DNA of 64,000 nucleotides from Nocardioides sp. B-3 (lineage in GTDB: Bacteria; Actinomycetota; Actinomycetes; Propionibacteriales; Nocardioidaceae): the NCBI RefSeq assembly GCF_024703895.1, contig NZ_CP087968.1, positions 1,860,001 to 1,924,000 of the forward strand, in the 5' to 3' direction. Below, one piece after another: positions 39,752-50,615 of this stretch. Positions within the stretch are counted from its first letter, which is position 1, and the number at the start of each line of letters is the position of its first letter. The notes beneath the pieces are model-generated. The model was not told where the DNA came from, made no database searches, and saw only the letters and a program-made list of their open reading frames with translations. The translations under genes were made by a program, and so were the position numbers.

Positions 39752-41947
39752 ATGACTGAGAACCAGAGCGCGATCCGGTACGAGGCGGGACGGCGACGGC
39801 ATCGTCGTCCTCACCCTCGACGACCCGACCGCCAGCGCCAACACGATGAACGAGCTCTACGGCCGCAGCATGGAAGAGGTCGTGGCCCGGCTCGAGAAGG
39901 AGAAGGACGAGATCACCGGTGTGGTGATCACGTCCGCGAAGAAGACCTTCTTCGCCGGCGGCAACCTCAAGGACCTGCTGTCCGTCGGGGCCGACCCGGG
40001 CCCGGGAGATCTTCGACAAGAGCCGGGCCCTGAAGGCCCAGCTGCGTCGCCTCGAGAAGCTCGGCGTGCCGACCGTGGCGGCCATCAACGGTGCCGCCCT
40101 CGGTGGCGGGCTCGAGATCTGCCTCGCCTTCAACCACCGCATCGCGGTCGACGGCCGTTACGAGATCGGCCTGCCCGAGGTCACCCTCGGCCTGCTGCCC
40201 GGTGGCGGCGGCGTCGCGCGGGTCACCCGCCTCCTCGGCGTCTCGTCCGCCCTGATGGACGTCCTGCTCCGGGGCCAGCGCTACAAGCCCGCGGTCGCCC
40301 AGTCCAAGGGCCCGGTCCACGAGCTGGTCGCGACGCAGGACGAGCTGCTCCCCGCCGCCAAGGCGTGGGTGCTGGACAACAAGGACGACGAGAACGCCGC
40401 GATCCAGCCGTGGGACCGCAAGGGCTACAAGATGCCCGGCGGAACGCCGTCGCACCCGTCGCTCGCGCAGATGCTGCCCGCCTTCCCGGCCGGCCTGAAG
40501 AAGCAGCTCAAGGGCGCACAGTTCCCCGCCCCGGAGGCCATCATGGCCGCGTCGGTCGAGGGAGCCCGGGTCGACTTCGACACCGCGTGCCGCATCGAAT
40601 CGCGCTACTTCGCCAAGCTGGTCACCGGTCAGAACGCGAAGAACATGATCCGGGCGTTCTTCTTCGACCTGCAGCAGATCAACTCGGGCGCGCTGCGTCC
40701 CGAGGGCGTGCCTGCCTTCAAGCCCACCAAGGTCGCCGTGCTCGGTGCCGGGATGATGGGCGCGGGCATCGCCTACGTCTGTGCCCGCGCGGGCATGGAG
40801 GTCGTCCTCAAGGACGTGGCGCTGGAGTCCGCCGAGCGCGGCAAGGCCTACTCCGCGAAGATCAACGAGAAGGCCGTCTCCCGCGGCAAGCTGACGCAGG
40901 AGAAGTCCGACGAGCTGCTGGCCCGCATCACCGCGACCGACAACGCCGCGGACACCAAGGGCTGCGACACCGGTCATCGAGGCCGTCTTCGAGGACCCGT
41001 CGCTGAAGGCCCGGTGTTCGCCGAGATCGCGCCGTACGTCAATGCCGATGCTCTGCTCTGCTCCAACACCAGCACCCTGCCGATCACCGAGCTCGCCGAG
41101 GGTGTCGACCGTCCGGCCGACTTCATCGGCCTGCACTTCTTCTCGCCCGTCGACAAGATGCCGCTGGTCGAGATCATCGCCGGCAAGCAGACCAGTGACA
41201 CCGCGATCGCCCAGGCGATCGACATCGTGCAGCTGATCAAGAAGACCCCGATCGTCGTCAACGACAGCCGTGGCTTCTACACCTCGCGCGTCATCGGCAC
41301 CCAGATCAACGAGGGCATCGCGATGCTCGGCGAGGGCGTCAACCCGGTCAGCATCGACCGCGCCACCCAGATGGCCGGCTACCCCGTCGGGCCGCTGCAG
41401 ATCACCGACGAGCTCAACATGGAGCTGATGGCCAAGATCCGCAAGGCCTCGCGCGACGCCGTCGAGCGTGACGGTGGCACTCGGGTCGTCAACGGTGCGG
41501 AGAAGGTCATCGACACGATGATCGAGCTCGGTCGCTCCAGCAAGCTCAAGGGCGCCGGCTTCTACGACTACGACGAGTCCGGCAAGCGCCCGGGCATCTG
41601 GGCCGGCCCTGGCCGAGCAGTTCCCGGTCGCCGAGGAGCAGATCCCGCTCCGGGACATCCAGGACCGCCAGCTCGTGGTCGAGGCCATCGAGACGATCAA
41701 GTGCTTCGACGAGGGCGTCCTGCGCTCCGCCGCCGAGGCCAACATCGGCTCGATCTTCGGCATCGGCTTCCCGCCGGCGACCGGTGGTGCGATCCAGTAC
41801 GTCAACGGCTTCGAGGGTGCGGCCGGTCGTGGCCCGGCCGGCTTCGTCGCACGGGCCCGCGAGCTCGCCGCGAAGTACGGCGAGCGCTTCGAGCCGCCGG
41901 CCTCCGTGGTCGCCGTGGCCGAGGCCGGGGGCACCTACCCCGCCTGA
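39752..41947 (+). CDS. fadB: 3-hydroxyacyl-CoA dehydrogenase / enoyl-CoA hydratase (FadB/FadJ type, frameshifted)
   Basis: About 731 residues, two activities of beta-oxidation. N-terminal crotonase domain: oxyanion-hole segments TSAKKTFFAGGNLKDLL and AAINGAALGGGLEICLAF, Glu in IGLPEVTLGLLPGGGG. The NAD domain begins VAVLGAGMMGAGIAYVCARA, with catalytic His in ADFIGLHFFSPVDKMPLVE and the VVNDSRGFYTSRV block. It ends with the helical domain (SIFGIGFPPATGGAIQYVNG). Shifts near 39785, 40000, 40970, 41005 and 41610. AAGGA precedes the start. Expected partner of the upstream thiolase. Confidence 0.92.
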
Positions 41948-41959
41948 TCGAGCACTTCG

Positions 41960-41992
41960 CGTTGACCCGGCAGGGCACCTGCCGGGTCAACG
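41960..41992. terminator. Bidirectional terminator between fadB and the sigma-factor operon
   Basis: Perfect 15-bp stem CGTTGACCCGGCAGG (41960-41974) with its complement at 41978-41992, loop GCA. It lies between the convergent stops at 41947 and 42004. Confidence 0.9.
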
Positions 41993-42003
41993 CACATTTC
42001 GGG

Positions 42004-42835
42004 TCAGGGCCCTTCGACGATCTCGATCGAGTCGACGATTCCGAGCAGGGCGTCCACATCGGCGCGCGGGGCGAGTTGCGACCAACCGGCCCACAGCAGG
42101 AGCGCTCGACCGTCCACGTCAACGACCCGGGCGTCGAATTTGCTGCCGAAGTCATCGTCGCCGCCGCCGGTGTAGCCCCCCGGGGGTGCGGAAGGTCCAG
42201 CCGCAGGGCGGCTCGGCGCGGTTGGCCCGTAGGCGCAGGTGCACGGTGTGGTGGCCGAAGCGGATGGTGTTCTCGGGGCCGGAGGTCACCTCGAGGTCTG
42301 GGTTGCGGGCGAGTGCCCGGGCGAGCTGAGCAGGGGTGTGGCCGGACACGTCGACGGACGTGCAGTTCCGCTGCGTGATCCGGTCGACCTCGAACACGAG
42401 GACCGAGGCGTACCAGTCGATGCCTCGTGACAGCACCTCCTCATTGTCCGTGGTGTGCGGGCCCATGCCCTCGAAGCGGTTGGGGCCCTCCCACGCGTTC
42501 CAGCCGGGCGGCACGGTGAACCGTACGATCGTCGGGGACTGGCCGAATCCCGGCGCGAGCTCGTAGGTGCCCTGCGCCAGCGTCCTCATGGTGGGGCCGG
42601 GGTAGGGCGTCACGGAAGGCACGACGGGTCCGGACGGCCCCTCGCTCCGGGGCTCGCCCGCCGACGTCGCCACGATCCCGGTGACGGCGAGCACGCAGGC
42701 AGCGGCCATGCCGAGCACGGCTTGTCGCCGGCGGCGGCGGCGAGCGCGACCCCGCTGCTCGATCAGCTCGAAGGAGGGTGCGGCGGTGAGCCACTCCGCC
42801 TCCTCGCGGAAGGCCTCCAGCAGTCGCTCAGACAT
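42004..42835 (-). CDS. Membrane-anchored protein downstream of ECF sigma factor
   Basis: About 276 residues, one frameshift near 42180. MSERLLEAFREEAEWLTAAP, then a basic stretch and one membrane helix (VLGMAAACVLAVTGIVATSA). The remaining 200 residues are extracytoplasmic, with YELAPGFGQSPTIVRFTVPP and a single pair of Cys. It ends DALLGIVDSIEIVEGP. Topology and position right after the sigma gene are those of an anti-sigma or sigma-partner protein, but there is no zinc-binding HxxxCxxC motif. I do not recognise the extracellular domain. Confidence 0.7.
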
Positions 42836-43358
42836 GGTCGACGCCCCCTCGACGTAGGCGAGCCGGAGCGCGAGGGCCTCGCGCCCCCTGCTCAGTCGCG
42901 ACTTCACGGTGCCGCTGGGAACGCCCAGCTCGTCGGCGATCTGATCGACCGGCAGGTCAGCCGGGTAGTGCAGCGCGATCACGTGCCGTTGCGCCTCCGG
43001 CAGGGCCCGCAACGCGTCGATGACATCGAGGTGCTGCTCCCGGGCCGGCCGGGTCGCGCGGCGGCAGCATGCGCGCCCGGGCGGCCCGGCCGTTGCGCAG
43101 CTTGCGCCACCGACTGCGGTGGGCGTTGATCGAAGTGGTGCGCAGCCGGGCCTCGTGGTTGTCCACCGCGAGGAAGCGTCGCCCCGATGCCGCGGCTCGC
43201 ACGAAGGCCTCCCCGGACCGGTCCTCGGCCTCGTCGAGGCTGCCGGTCACGCCGTACAGCTGGACCACGAGCTTCTTGTAGCTCGCGTCGAACACGTCGC
43301 GAAGTGTGGTGCCGTCCCGAGGTTCCGGCCGCCCGAAGGCGAGGGACTCCTGATCCAT
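42828..43358 (-). CDS. ECF-type RNA polymerase sigma factor (frameshifted)
   Basis: About 176 residues. Region 2: DVFDASYKKLVVQLYGVTGS / EAEDRSGEAFVRAAA. Region 4: LPEAQRHVIALHYPADLPVD and QIADELGVPSGTVKSRLSRG, which binds the -35 element. The linker between the two is short, as in ECF group proteins. Shifts near 43045 and near 42850; the second restores a TGA overlapping the partner's ATG. Start ATG 43358 gives MDQESLAFGRPEPRDG. Probably controls its own promoter and envelope functions. Confidence 0.87.
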
Positions 43359-43493
43359 CGAACCTCCTCAGTCGGTGATGACCACAACGACTCCTCACGG
43401 CACCACGAGGTTCCACCCGGCGCCATCGTCGGGACGGGTCACTTTCGGCCCGATTCGCCAGTCACCGGCTCGGGGCTCGGGGAGGATGGGCCC

Positions 43494-44186
43494 GTGACCC
43501 CCGTGATCGACATCCGCGACCTGCACGTGCGCTTCGGCGAGGTGGAGGCCGTGGCCGGCATCAACCTCGCGGCCGGGTCGGGTCGCGCGACCGCACTGCT
43601 CGGTCGCAACGGCGCGGGCAAGTCGACGACGATGAAGGTGCTGGCCGGCGTCGTACCCCCCACGTCCGGAACGGTGCTCGTCGCCGGGCACGACGTCGCG
43701 AAGGACCCGCTCGCGGTCAAGCGCGCCGTGGGCTACTGCCCCGACGTCGGCGGCCTCGTGCCGCGGGCGACGCCGTGGGAGCACCTGCAGCTCACCGCGC
43801 GGCTGCGCCGGATGACCGAGTGGGAGGAGCGCGGGCGCGACCTGCTGGAGCGCTTCGAGCTGGGCGACGTCGCGCACCGGGTCGTCGGCGGCTTCAGCCA
43901 CGGCATGAGCCGCCGCCTCAGCGTGGTGCTCGCCGCGCTGCACGAACCGGGCGTCCTCTTGCTCGACGAGCCCTTCGACGGCGTCGACCCGATCGGCGTC
44001 GAGGCCACCCTCGACATCGTCGCCGACGCCCGCGCCCGCGGCGCCTGCATCCTGCTCTCCACGCACCTGCGCGACCTCGCGCTCGAGGCCTGCGGCTCCG
44101 CGATCGTGCTGCGCGGCGGCTCCAGCGTCGCCGAGCTGCCCGCGGCCGAGCTCACCAGCGAGGCCTACCGTGCCCTCCTCGACTGA
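43494..44186 (+). CDS. ABC transporter ATP-binding protein
   Basis: 230 residues, uninterrupted. GTG start with GGAGGA eight bases upstream. Walker A LLGRNGAGKSTTMKVLAG, Q-loop region VGYCPDVGGLVPRATPWEHL, signature FSHGMSRRLSVVLAAL (degenerate LSGGQ), Walker B PGVLLLDEPFDGVDPIG, His switch ILLSTHLRDLAL. Drives the permease encoded at 44170, whose start overlaps this gene by 17 bases. Exporter-type; substrate unknown. Confidence 0.9.
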   Translation: MTPVIDIRDLHVRFGEVEAVAGINLAAGSGRATALLGRNGAGKSTTMKVLAGVVPPTSGTVLVAGHDVAKDPLAVKRAVGYCPDVGGLVPRATPWEHLQLTARLRRMTEWEERGRDLLERFELGDVAHRVVGGFSHGMSRRLSVVLAALHEPGVLLLDEPFDGVDPIGVEATLDIVADARARGACILLSTHLRDLALEACGSAIVLRGGSSVAELPAAELTSEAYRALLD

Positions 44187-45716
44187 GACCCGCACGGAGA
44201 CCCGGGCCGGCGCCGCCACCGACCTGCGCCACCTCCTGCGCTTCCGCGCCCGGGGCGTACGGCGACCGCGGGTCGCGGCAGTGGCCACGACCGTGCTCGT
44301 CGCGGTGACGATCCTGATGGCCGTGGCACCGGCGTGGATGACACCGGCGTCCACCGGCCTCCCCGCCGATCGCGTGAAGCTGCTCGACGACCTGCTGCCC
44401 GCCGCCCTCGCCGGCTTCCTGCTCCTCGGCATCGGCGCGTCGATGGGCGGCGGTGGCGGGCGCGAGCTGCTGCCCCCGCGACCGGGCCGCCATCCACCCG
44501 ATCGGCCCGGTCACCGAGCACCCGGGCGCGCTCGTGCTGGCCCCGCTCAACCTCGCTCGGCTGCTCCAGTCGTGGGCCCTGTTCGCGGTTTCCGCGCTCG
44601 TCGTCGGCCCGGACGGGCTCCTCGGCGCGCAGGTCGTCGTGCTGCTCTGGCTGCTCGTCGCCACCGCGCTCGCGCAGATCGTCGGCTGGACCGTCGAGGG
44701 CGTCCGGCGCACGCGCCACGGCGTCGTCATCGTCCGTGGTGCGACCGGCGCGCTGGCCCTCGCGTTGCTCGCCGGGCAGGTCGCCGGCCAGCTCGACGAC
44801 CTCGCCCACTGGCTGCCCACCGCGGCGCTCGCCGACTCGCTCGGGGAGCCCCGGTGGCCGCTCGTCGCGGCGCTCCCCGGTCGGCCTGCTGGTCGTCGCG
44901 GTCGCGCTCGGCGCCGTACCCGCTCGATGGGCGTTGCGGCTCCCTCCCCGCGAGGAGCTCCGGGTCGAGTCCGGCGTGCACGAGGCCCGGCCGGCGCCGG
45001 TCGTGCGCCTCCTCGGCGAGGATCTCGCGCTGCTGCGACGGCTCGATCGAGGGTCTGTATGGCGATCGGTCGGCATGCGTCGCGGCCTGATCGTGCTCGG
45101 TGCCGGCCCAGCGCTCGTCGCGCTCGGCACCGGCCTCGCGTGGAACACCGTGCTGATCCTGCCCGGGCTCGGCGCGAGCGGCGCGGCGCTGCTCTTCGGC
45201 GTCAACGCCCGGTGCCTCGACGGCCGCGGCATGCTGTGGCGCGAGAGCCTGCCCGTCGCGGCGGGCCGCAGCTTCGACGCGCGGGCCCTCGTCGTCGCCG
45301 AGTGCCCGGTCGTGGTCTCGGGGGTGCCCGTCGTGGTGAGCTCGATCCGCAACGGGCTGCCCACCCAGCAGGTCGCGATCTCGCTGGTGGCCTGCTGGCT
45401 CGTCGTCGTCCTGCAGGTGCTCGCGATCGCGATGTCCCGGTCCGTACGCCGCCCCTATGCCGTCGACCTGCGCTCACCGCGCGCCACTCCCGCCCCGCAC
45501 GCCGCGATGTTCGGCTATGCGCTGAAGCTCTCGCTGGTCACGACCCTGACCGGGATGCTCTTCGTCGGCTCCTCCGGCGTCTCCGTCTGGTGGCTGCCGC
45601 TGGCCATGGCGCCGCCGTTCGTCCTGTGGTCGAGCGTGCGGCTGTTCCGCGCTCGTCGGCGCTGGCTCTCCGCGCCCGCGCGGGCGGAGATCGCGCTCAC
45701 CGTCGCGGCCGGCTGA
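44170..45716 (+). CDS. ABC transporter membrane protein (frameshifted)
   Basis: About 515 residues with roughly ten membrane helices, for example VAAVATTVLVAVTILMAVAP, LLPAALAGFLLLGIGASMGG, VVVLLWLLVATALAQIVGWT and VSVWWLPLAMAPPFVLW. Shifts near 44470 and 44880. No homology assignable beyond an ABC-2-like permease partner of the ATPase before it. It ends before a strong bidirectional terminator. Confidence 0.8.
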
Positions 45717-45753
45717 TCGCCGTGCGGCGACAGCGACCGCGGCACCCGAACGA

Positions 45754-45787
45754 CACCGACCCGCCCGGAGGACCGGGCGGGTCGGTG
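45754..45787. terminator. Bidirectional terminator between ABC operon and RDD gene
   Basis: Perfect 15-bp stem CACCGACCCGCCCGG (45754-45768) with complement at 45773-45787, loop AGGA, between two convergent genes. Confidence 0.9.
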
Positions 45788-45798
45788 GATCGAGCGGA

Positions 45799-46434
45799 TC
45801 AGGCCTTGGGCTGATCGATCACGTAGGTGCCGATGATCTTGTCGGCGAAGGTCTGGCGCTTCGCGTCCCACAGCGGCCACAGGTAGCCGATCAGGCAGGG
45901 GATGGTGTCGAGGATGTGCGCGAGATAGCGCACGAAGGACATGCCGGCGCCGATCGGCTGACCGCTCTCGGCCTTGACGAGCTTGATGCCCATCACGCCC
46001 TTGCCGATGGAGTAGCCGGTGCGGCCCTGCTTGAAGCAGGTGTTCCAGACGAAGAACGCCGGGCCCATCACGATGCCGAGCGCCATCAACAACATCGCGA
46101 AGCCGCTGACGCCGCCGCCGGTGCTGGTGATCTCGCCGGTGACCGGGTCGGTGGTGATGGTGGCGCTGCCGGCTGCCATCGCCGAACCGATGAAGTAGGG
46201 GAACTGCGCAACGGTGCCGAGGAGGCCGTCGATCAGCGATGCGCCCACGCGCTTGCCCCAGTGGGCGAAGGTCACGCCCTGCGGAACGCCGCCGTGGGCC
46301 GGGGCGCCGTAGGGGTTGGCCTGCGCATAGGGGTCCCGGCCGTAGGAGCCCTGCGGAGCCCGGCCGTAGGGGTCCCGGCCGGACTGGCCGCCCCGGCCGT
46401 AGGGATCGGAAGGCGGGTTGCCGTAGTTGGACAT
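45799..46434 (-). CDS. RDD-family membrane protein
   Basis: 211 residues, uninterrupted. The N-terminal 60 residues are a Gly/Tyr/Pro-rich cytoplasmic tail with repeated DPYGR-like units. The RDD domain follows: WGKRVGASLIDGLLGTVAQF (Arg-Asp pair), GFAMLLMALGIVMGPAFFVW, TGYSIGKGVMGIKLVKAESG, and a last helix ending FADKIIGTYVIDQPKA. Three to four helices. Role uncertain; some RDD proteins are ion or small-molecule transporters. Confidence 0.88.
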   Translation of the reverse strand: MSNYGNPPSDPYGRGGQSGRDPYGRAPQGSYGRDPYAQANPYGAPAHGGVPQGVTFAHWGKRVGASLIDGLLGTVAQFPYFIGSAMAAGSATITTDPVTGEITSTGGGVSGFAMLLMALGIVMGPAFFVWNTCFKQGRTGYSIGKGVMGIKLVKAESGQPIGAGMSFVRYLAHILDTIPCLIGYLWPLWDAKRQTFADKIIGTYVIDQPKA

Positions 46435-46545
46435 GAGATTTCCCCTCGTGGAGTGCGATGAATGGCGCTCAGCGTAGTGAGCGCGTCCGGGTGTCCTGCC
46501 CCGCGTGAGGTGAGCGAAACCAGCGTGAACGGGGCAATCTGGCTT

Positions 46546-46575
46546 GCATACCCGGTATGCATACGTGGTATACAT
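46546..46575. promoter_or_regulatory. Overlapping palindromes before the PadR/ABC operon
   Basis: GCATACCCGGTATGC (46546-46560, 7-bp arms), GTATGCATAC (46555-46564) and ATACGTGGTAT (46561-46571) overlap in a row. The shared GTAT/ATAC half-sites at near-regular spacing look like a PadR or related dimer array. It sits 42 bases before the PadR start. Confidence 0.65.
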
Positions 46576-46616
46576 CTCCCAGCGTCGGTCACGGGGGCCG
46601 ACGACGAGGGGGCGCG

Positions 46617-47247
46617 ATGTCGGTACGACAAGCGATGCTGGCGCTGCTGGAGCCGGGGCCGATGTATGGCTACCAGCTCCGGGCGGAGTTCGAGCAGCGC
46701 ACGGGAGCCACCCGGCCGCTCAACGTCGGGCAGGTCTATTCGACCCTGTCCCGGCTCGAGCGCGACGGTCTGGTCGAGCACGTCGACGGTCGGGGGACCG
46801 ACGACGATGCCGACCCGACGGGCCGGGGGCGCAGCGCAGGTGATGTACCGCATCACCACCCTCGGCCGGGGCGAGGTGTCGACGTGGTTCTCCACGCCGG
46901 TGCCTCGCACCCAGCCGCCCCACGACGAGCTGGCGATCAAGCTCGCCATCGCGGTGACCCTGCCGGGCATCGACGTCGCCTCGATGATCCAGCAGCAGCG
47001 TACGGCGACGATGACCGCGCTCCGGGACTACACGCGCCTCAAGCGCAGTGGCCGGGCATCGCGCCCGGACCAGCCAGAGGACCTCGCCCGGTCGCTGGTC
47101 CTCGACTCGCTCGTCTTCGACGCCGAGGCCGAGATCCGCTGGCTCGACCACTGCGAGGCCCGGCTCCGGCGCGCCGCCGCCGAGGGCCACCTGCATGTCC
47201 CTGCCCGCCCGACCGGGGCGGCCGACCAAGAGGAAGTTCGCCCATGA
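46617..47247 (+). CDS. PadR-family regulator of ABC exporter (one frameshift)
   Basis: About 209 residues. MSVRQAMLALLEPGPMYGYQ, then TRPLNVGQVYSTLSRLERDG and LVEHVDGRG are the PadR winged helix; the C-terminal half (HDELAIKLAIAVTLPGIDVA and following) is the dimerisation/ligand part. Shift near 46825. Its TGA overlaps the ATG of the ABC ATPase, making a PadR-ATPase-FtsX operon, a common arrangement for drug- or peptide-responsive exporters. Confidence 0.87.
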
Positions 47248-47964
47248 GCTCCGTCGTGCTCCACCTCGACAACGTCACCCGCGTGCACGGCGAAGGCGCC
47301 ACCGAGGTGCACGCCCTGCGCGGCGTCAGCTTCAAGGCGCGAGCCGGTGAGCTGGTCGCCGTGATGGGACCCTCCGGTTCCGGCAAGTCGACCCTGCTGA
47401 CGATCGCGGGCGGTCTCGACGAGCCGACCAGTGGCACGGTCAGCGTCGAGGGCAACGTCCCGGGAACCCTCGGCAATGCAGGACGAGCCCGCATGCGGCG
47501 TACGTCGATCGGCTATGTCTTCCAGGGACTTCAACCTGATTCCCGCGCTGACCGCGGCGGAGAACGTCTCCCTCCCGCGCGAGCTCGACGGCGAGCGCAC
47601 CAAGACTGCGCGCCTGCTCGCGCTGGCCGCGCTCGAGGAAGTCGGCATCATCGACCTCGCGGACCGGTTCCCCGACGAGATGTCGGGCGGCCAGCAGCAG
47701 CGGGTCGCGATCGCGCGCGCCATCGTGGGGGAGCGGCGGCTGATCCCGGCCGACGAGCCGACGGGCGCGCTCGACACCGACACCGGTGAGGAGATCCTGC
47801 GGCTGCTGCGCAACCGATGTGACGCGGGCGCGGCCGGGGTGCTCGTGACCCACGAGGCCCGGCACGCCGCGTGGGCCGACCGGGTCGTCTTCATCCGCGA
47901 CAGCGTGATCGTCGACGAGTCGGGTGCCGACACCGTCGAAGAGCTGCTCGAGGCCACGCCGTGA
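47244..47964 (+). CDS. ABC transporter ATP-binding protein, MacB/LolD type (one frameshift)
   Basis: About 239 residues. Walker A AVMGPSGSGKSTLLTIAGG, signature DEMSGGQQQRVAIARAIVG, Walker B RLIPADEPTGALDTDTGEE, His switch VLVTHEARHAAW. One shift near 47526, just after IGYVFQ. Partner of the FtsX-like permease that follows with a GTGA overlap. Mechanotransmission rather than classical import is expected for this branch. Confidence 0.9.
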
Positions 47965-50591
47965 CGTCGTGGCGCGCCGCACTGCGCATCGCCTTCCGAG
48001 ACACGCTCAGAGCGCGGGGGCGAAGCCTGCTCGTGCTCTTCATGATCGCCCTGCCGGTGCTTGCAGTGACTGCCGCGGCGGTCATCCGGGCGACCCAGGA
48101 CGTCAGCGGGAGCGAGGGTGCCCAGCGCACGATGGGGGCTGCCGACGCCCGCATCAAACCTGTTGGCGGCAACCTCTTCCAGTCGCCGGACCCGAAAGAG
48201 TGGGGCTGGGGCTCGATGGGCGACATCGGCAAGTCCGAGATGCCGACGTTTGAGTCGGTGACGGAGGTGCTCGGCGACGTCCACGCCATCACCATCCGCG
48301 ACGGCTATACCGAGATCCCGCTGGGTGAGCGCCGGATCGCCGTGAACGCCACCGAGGTCGATCTCAAAGATCCACTGGCCAAGGGTCTCTTCGACGTGAC
48401 GAGTGGCCGCTATCCGGAGAAGGCCGGCGAGGCCGTCATCAACGACACCCTGCGCCTACGCGGCATCGATCTCGGCGACACCGTGACTGTGGGGGAGTCC
48501 TCACTGGTCGTTGTCGGCACCGGCCGCGACGCCTCCGTGCGGGACATGGGCACCATTGCGACCCTGCCCGACGGCTTCGGCGAGGCCTTCGCCGAGATGT
48601 ATCCAGACGGTCTCGACTGGCTCGTCGGCGGTGGGCCGATCTCGTGGTCGACCGTGCGTGAGATGAACAAGGACGGCCTCGTCGTCACCTCCCGCGCCGT
48701 GCTGGCCGACCCGCCGCCGGTCGAGGAAATGGCCGAAGCGATGGACGTCGACACCGGATATCAGGACTACCCGGCCGTCGTTGCCCTGATCGTCACGATG
48801 GCTCTCCTCGAGGTCGTCCTGCTCGCCGGCCCGGCCTTCGCGGTGAGTGCCCGACGGCAGGCGCGGACCCTCGCACTGATGGCCGCCAGTGGCGCGACGC
48901 CTCGGCAGGCCCGCCGCGTCGTACTCGCCTCGGGCGTCGTGCTCGGGGCCCTCGCGGCCGCGGTCGGCGCCGTCCCGGGCGTCATTGTCGGGGTCGCGCT
49001 GCTGCCCCTTGCGCAGCGCTTCAACGGCCAATGGTTCGGGCCGCTCGACGTCGACTGGCGCATCGTCGCAGTCGTGGCAGCCTTCGGCCTCTTGTCCGCT
49101 CTCCCGGCCGCCGTCGTGCCCGCGTTCATCGCTTCGCGTCAGGACGTCGTCGCCGTTCTCGCGGGTCGTCGCGGCGACCGCCCGCCGTCCACGCGCACGC
49201 CGGTCCCGGGGTTGGTGCTGCTCGGCCTCGGAGTCGCGCTGTCGGTGTTCGGGTCCGGGACCGGCAACACCGGTGCCTACCTGATCGCCATCGGCGCGAT
49301 CGTGTCGGTCTTCGGGATGATCTTCGTCGTGGGTCTGGTGGTTGCGCTCGTGTCGAGGCTCTCGCGCCGCTTCCCGCTGGTCCTTCGGTATGCCGCCCGC
49401 GATGCCGCCCGGCATCGCACCCGGACAGTCCCGGCGGTGGCCGCCGTGGCAGCGACCGTGGCCGGTGTGGTCGCCCTCGGGATCGCGACGACGAGCGACG
49501 AGAAGCAGAACCGGGAGAACTACACCGCCTCGATGCCGATGGGCACCGGGACGGTGAACCTCTACTCCACCTCGGAGTTCGACGGCACCGTGACACCGCC
49601 TTCCGCAGAGGACTGGGCTGAGATAGAGGGCCCGGTCCACGCGCGCATAGACGACATCGAGGTCATCGAAGGCATCTCCCGGGAGACGGACGACGGCTAC
49701 TACAACGTGGAGTTCAGGGTGCCGGGCGATCGCTATCTGCTCGACGGCTGGGGTGGACGGATCAGTTCGGCCATGATCGTCGCCGACACCTTGCCGGGCT
49801 TCGTAGACGTCTCCGAAGACCAGCGCTCCATCGCCGTACGTGCGTTGGCCGACGGCGAGGCGGTGGTCTTCACGAGTCATCTCGTCGAGGCCGACGAGGT
49901 CGTCGTGCGCACCGACATCTGGAACCCCGGCACGGAGAAGAGCACGAAGGGCCGATTCACCCTCCCGGCCGTCTTCGTCCGGGCGAGCAAGGGCTACCCG
50001 GTGGCGCAGGCGATCATCCCCAATTCACTCGTGGAGCAGGTGGGTCAACCGGTTCGGACGGCCGGCTTCTACCTACCCTCCGATTCGTTGACTGTGGCGG
50101 AGGAAACGGACTTCCTCGAAGCCCTGCACGGCATCTCCGAGAACGCGTCGGTCTACGTCGAGCGCGGCTACGAGGCGCCCGACGAGGCGGTCATCATCCA
50201 GCTGATCCTCGCCGCCCCGGGTGGCGTGCTGATGCTCGGTGGCACGTTGACGGCGACCTTCCTCGCCCTCTCGGACGCCCGTCCGGACCTCGCCACCCTG
50301 TCCGCCGTGGGGGCCGCTCCGCGATCGAGGCGCGGGGTGGCTGCGTCGTACGCACTGGTCGTCGGCTTCGTCGGCGCCGTCCTCGGCGCCCCGGTCGGGT
50401 TCATCCCCGGCATCGCGATCACGCGGCCGCTGACCTACCAACCCGCGAACTACTACGGCGCCGACGGAGTGGCCTCGGGGCCGTACCTCGACGTCCCGTG
50501 GCTGCTCATCCTCGGGCTCGTCGTCGCGCTGCCGCTGCTGACCGCTGCGATCGTCGGGCTCACCGCGCGCTCACGACTGCTCCGCTGGTGA
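47961..50591 (+). CDS. FtsX-like ABC permease
   Basis: 876 residues, uninterrupted, start GTG in overlap with the ATPase stop. One N-terminal helix (LLVLFMIALPVLAVTAAAVI), a large extracytoplasmic domain (about 60-260), then an FtsX domain with VVALIVTMALLEVVLLAGPA, AVGAVPGVIVGVALLPLAQ and others. A second extracytoplasmic part and a second FtsX block near the C-terminus (GGVLMLGGTLTATFLALSDA) complete the duplicated layout. It exports or senses a hydrophobic compound or peptide with the ATPase. Lower GC at wobble positions than neighbours in places (e.g. 49600-50100). Confidence 0.9.
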   Translation: MTSWRAALRIAFRDTLRARGRSLLVLFMIALPVLAVTAAAVIRATQDVSGSEGAQRTMGAADARIKPVGGNLFQSPDPKEWGWGSMGDIGKSEMPTFESVTEVLGDVHAITIRDGYTEIPLGERRIAVNATEVDLKDPLAKGLFDVTSGRYPEKAGEAVINDTLRLRGIDLGDTVTVGESSLVVVGTGRDASVRDMGTIATLPDGFGEAFAEMYPDGLDWLVGGGPISWSTVREMNKDGLVVTSRAVLADPPPVEEMAEAMDVDTGYQDYPAVVALIVTMALLEVVLLAGPAFAVSARRQARTLALMAASGATPRQARRVVLASGVVLGALAAAVGAVPGVIVGVALLPLAQRFNGQWFGPLDVDWRIVAVVAAFGLLSALPAAVVPAFIASRQDVVAVLAGRRGDRPPSTRTPVPGLVLLGLGVALSVFGSGTGNTGAYLIAIGAIVSVFGMIFVVGLVVALVSRLSRRFPLVLRYAARDAARHRTRTVPAVAAVAATVAGVVALGIATTSDEKQNRENYTASMPMGTGTVNLYSTSEFDGTVTPPSAEDWAEIEGPVHARIDDIEVIEGISRETDDGYYNVEFRVPGDRYLLDGWGGRISSAMIVADTLPGFVDVSEDQRSIAVRALADGEAVVFTSHLVEADEVVVRTDIWNPGTEKSTKGRFTLPAVFVRASKGYPVAQAIIPNSLVEQVGQPVRTAGFYLPSDSLTVAEETDFLEALHGISENASVYVERGYEAPDEAVIIQLILAAPGGVLMLGGTLTATFLALSDARPDLATLSAVGAAPRSRRGVAASYALVVGFVGAVLGAPVGFIPGIAITRPLTYQPANYYGADGVASGPYLDVPWLLILGLVVALPLLTAAIVGLTARSRLLRW

Positions 50592-50615
50592 CGCGACTGA
50601 CCTGAGCCGGCGGCC

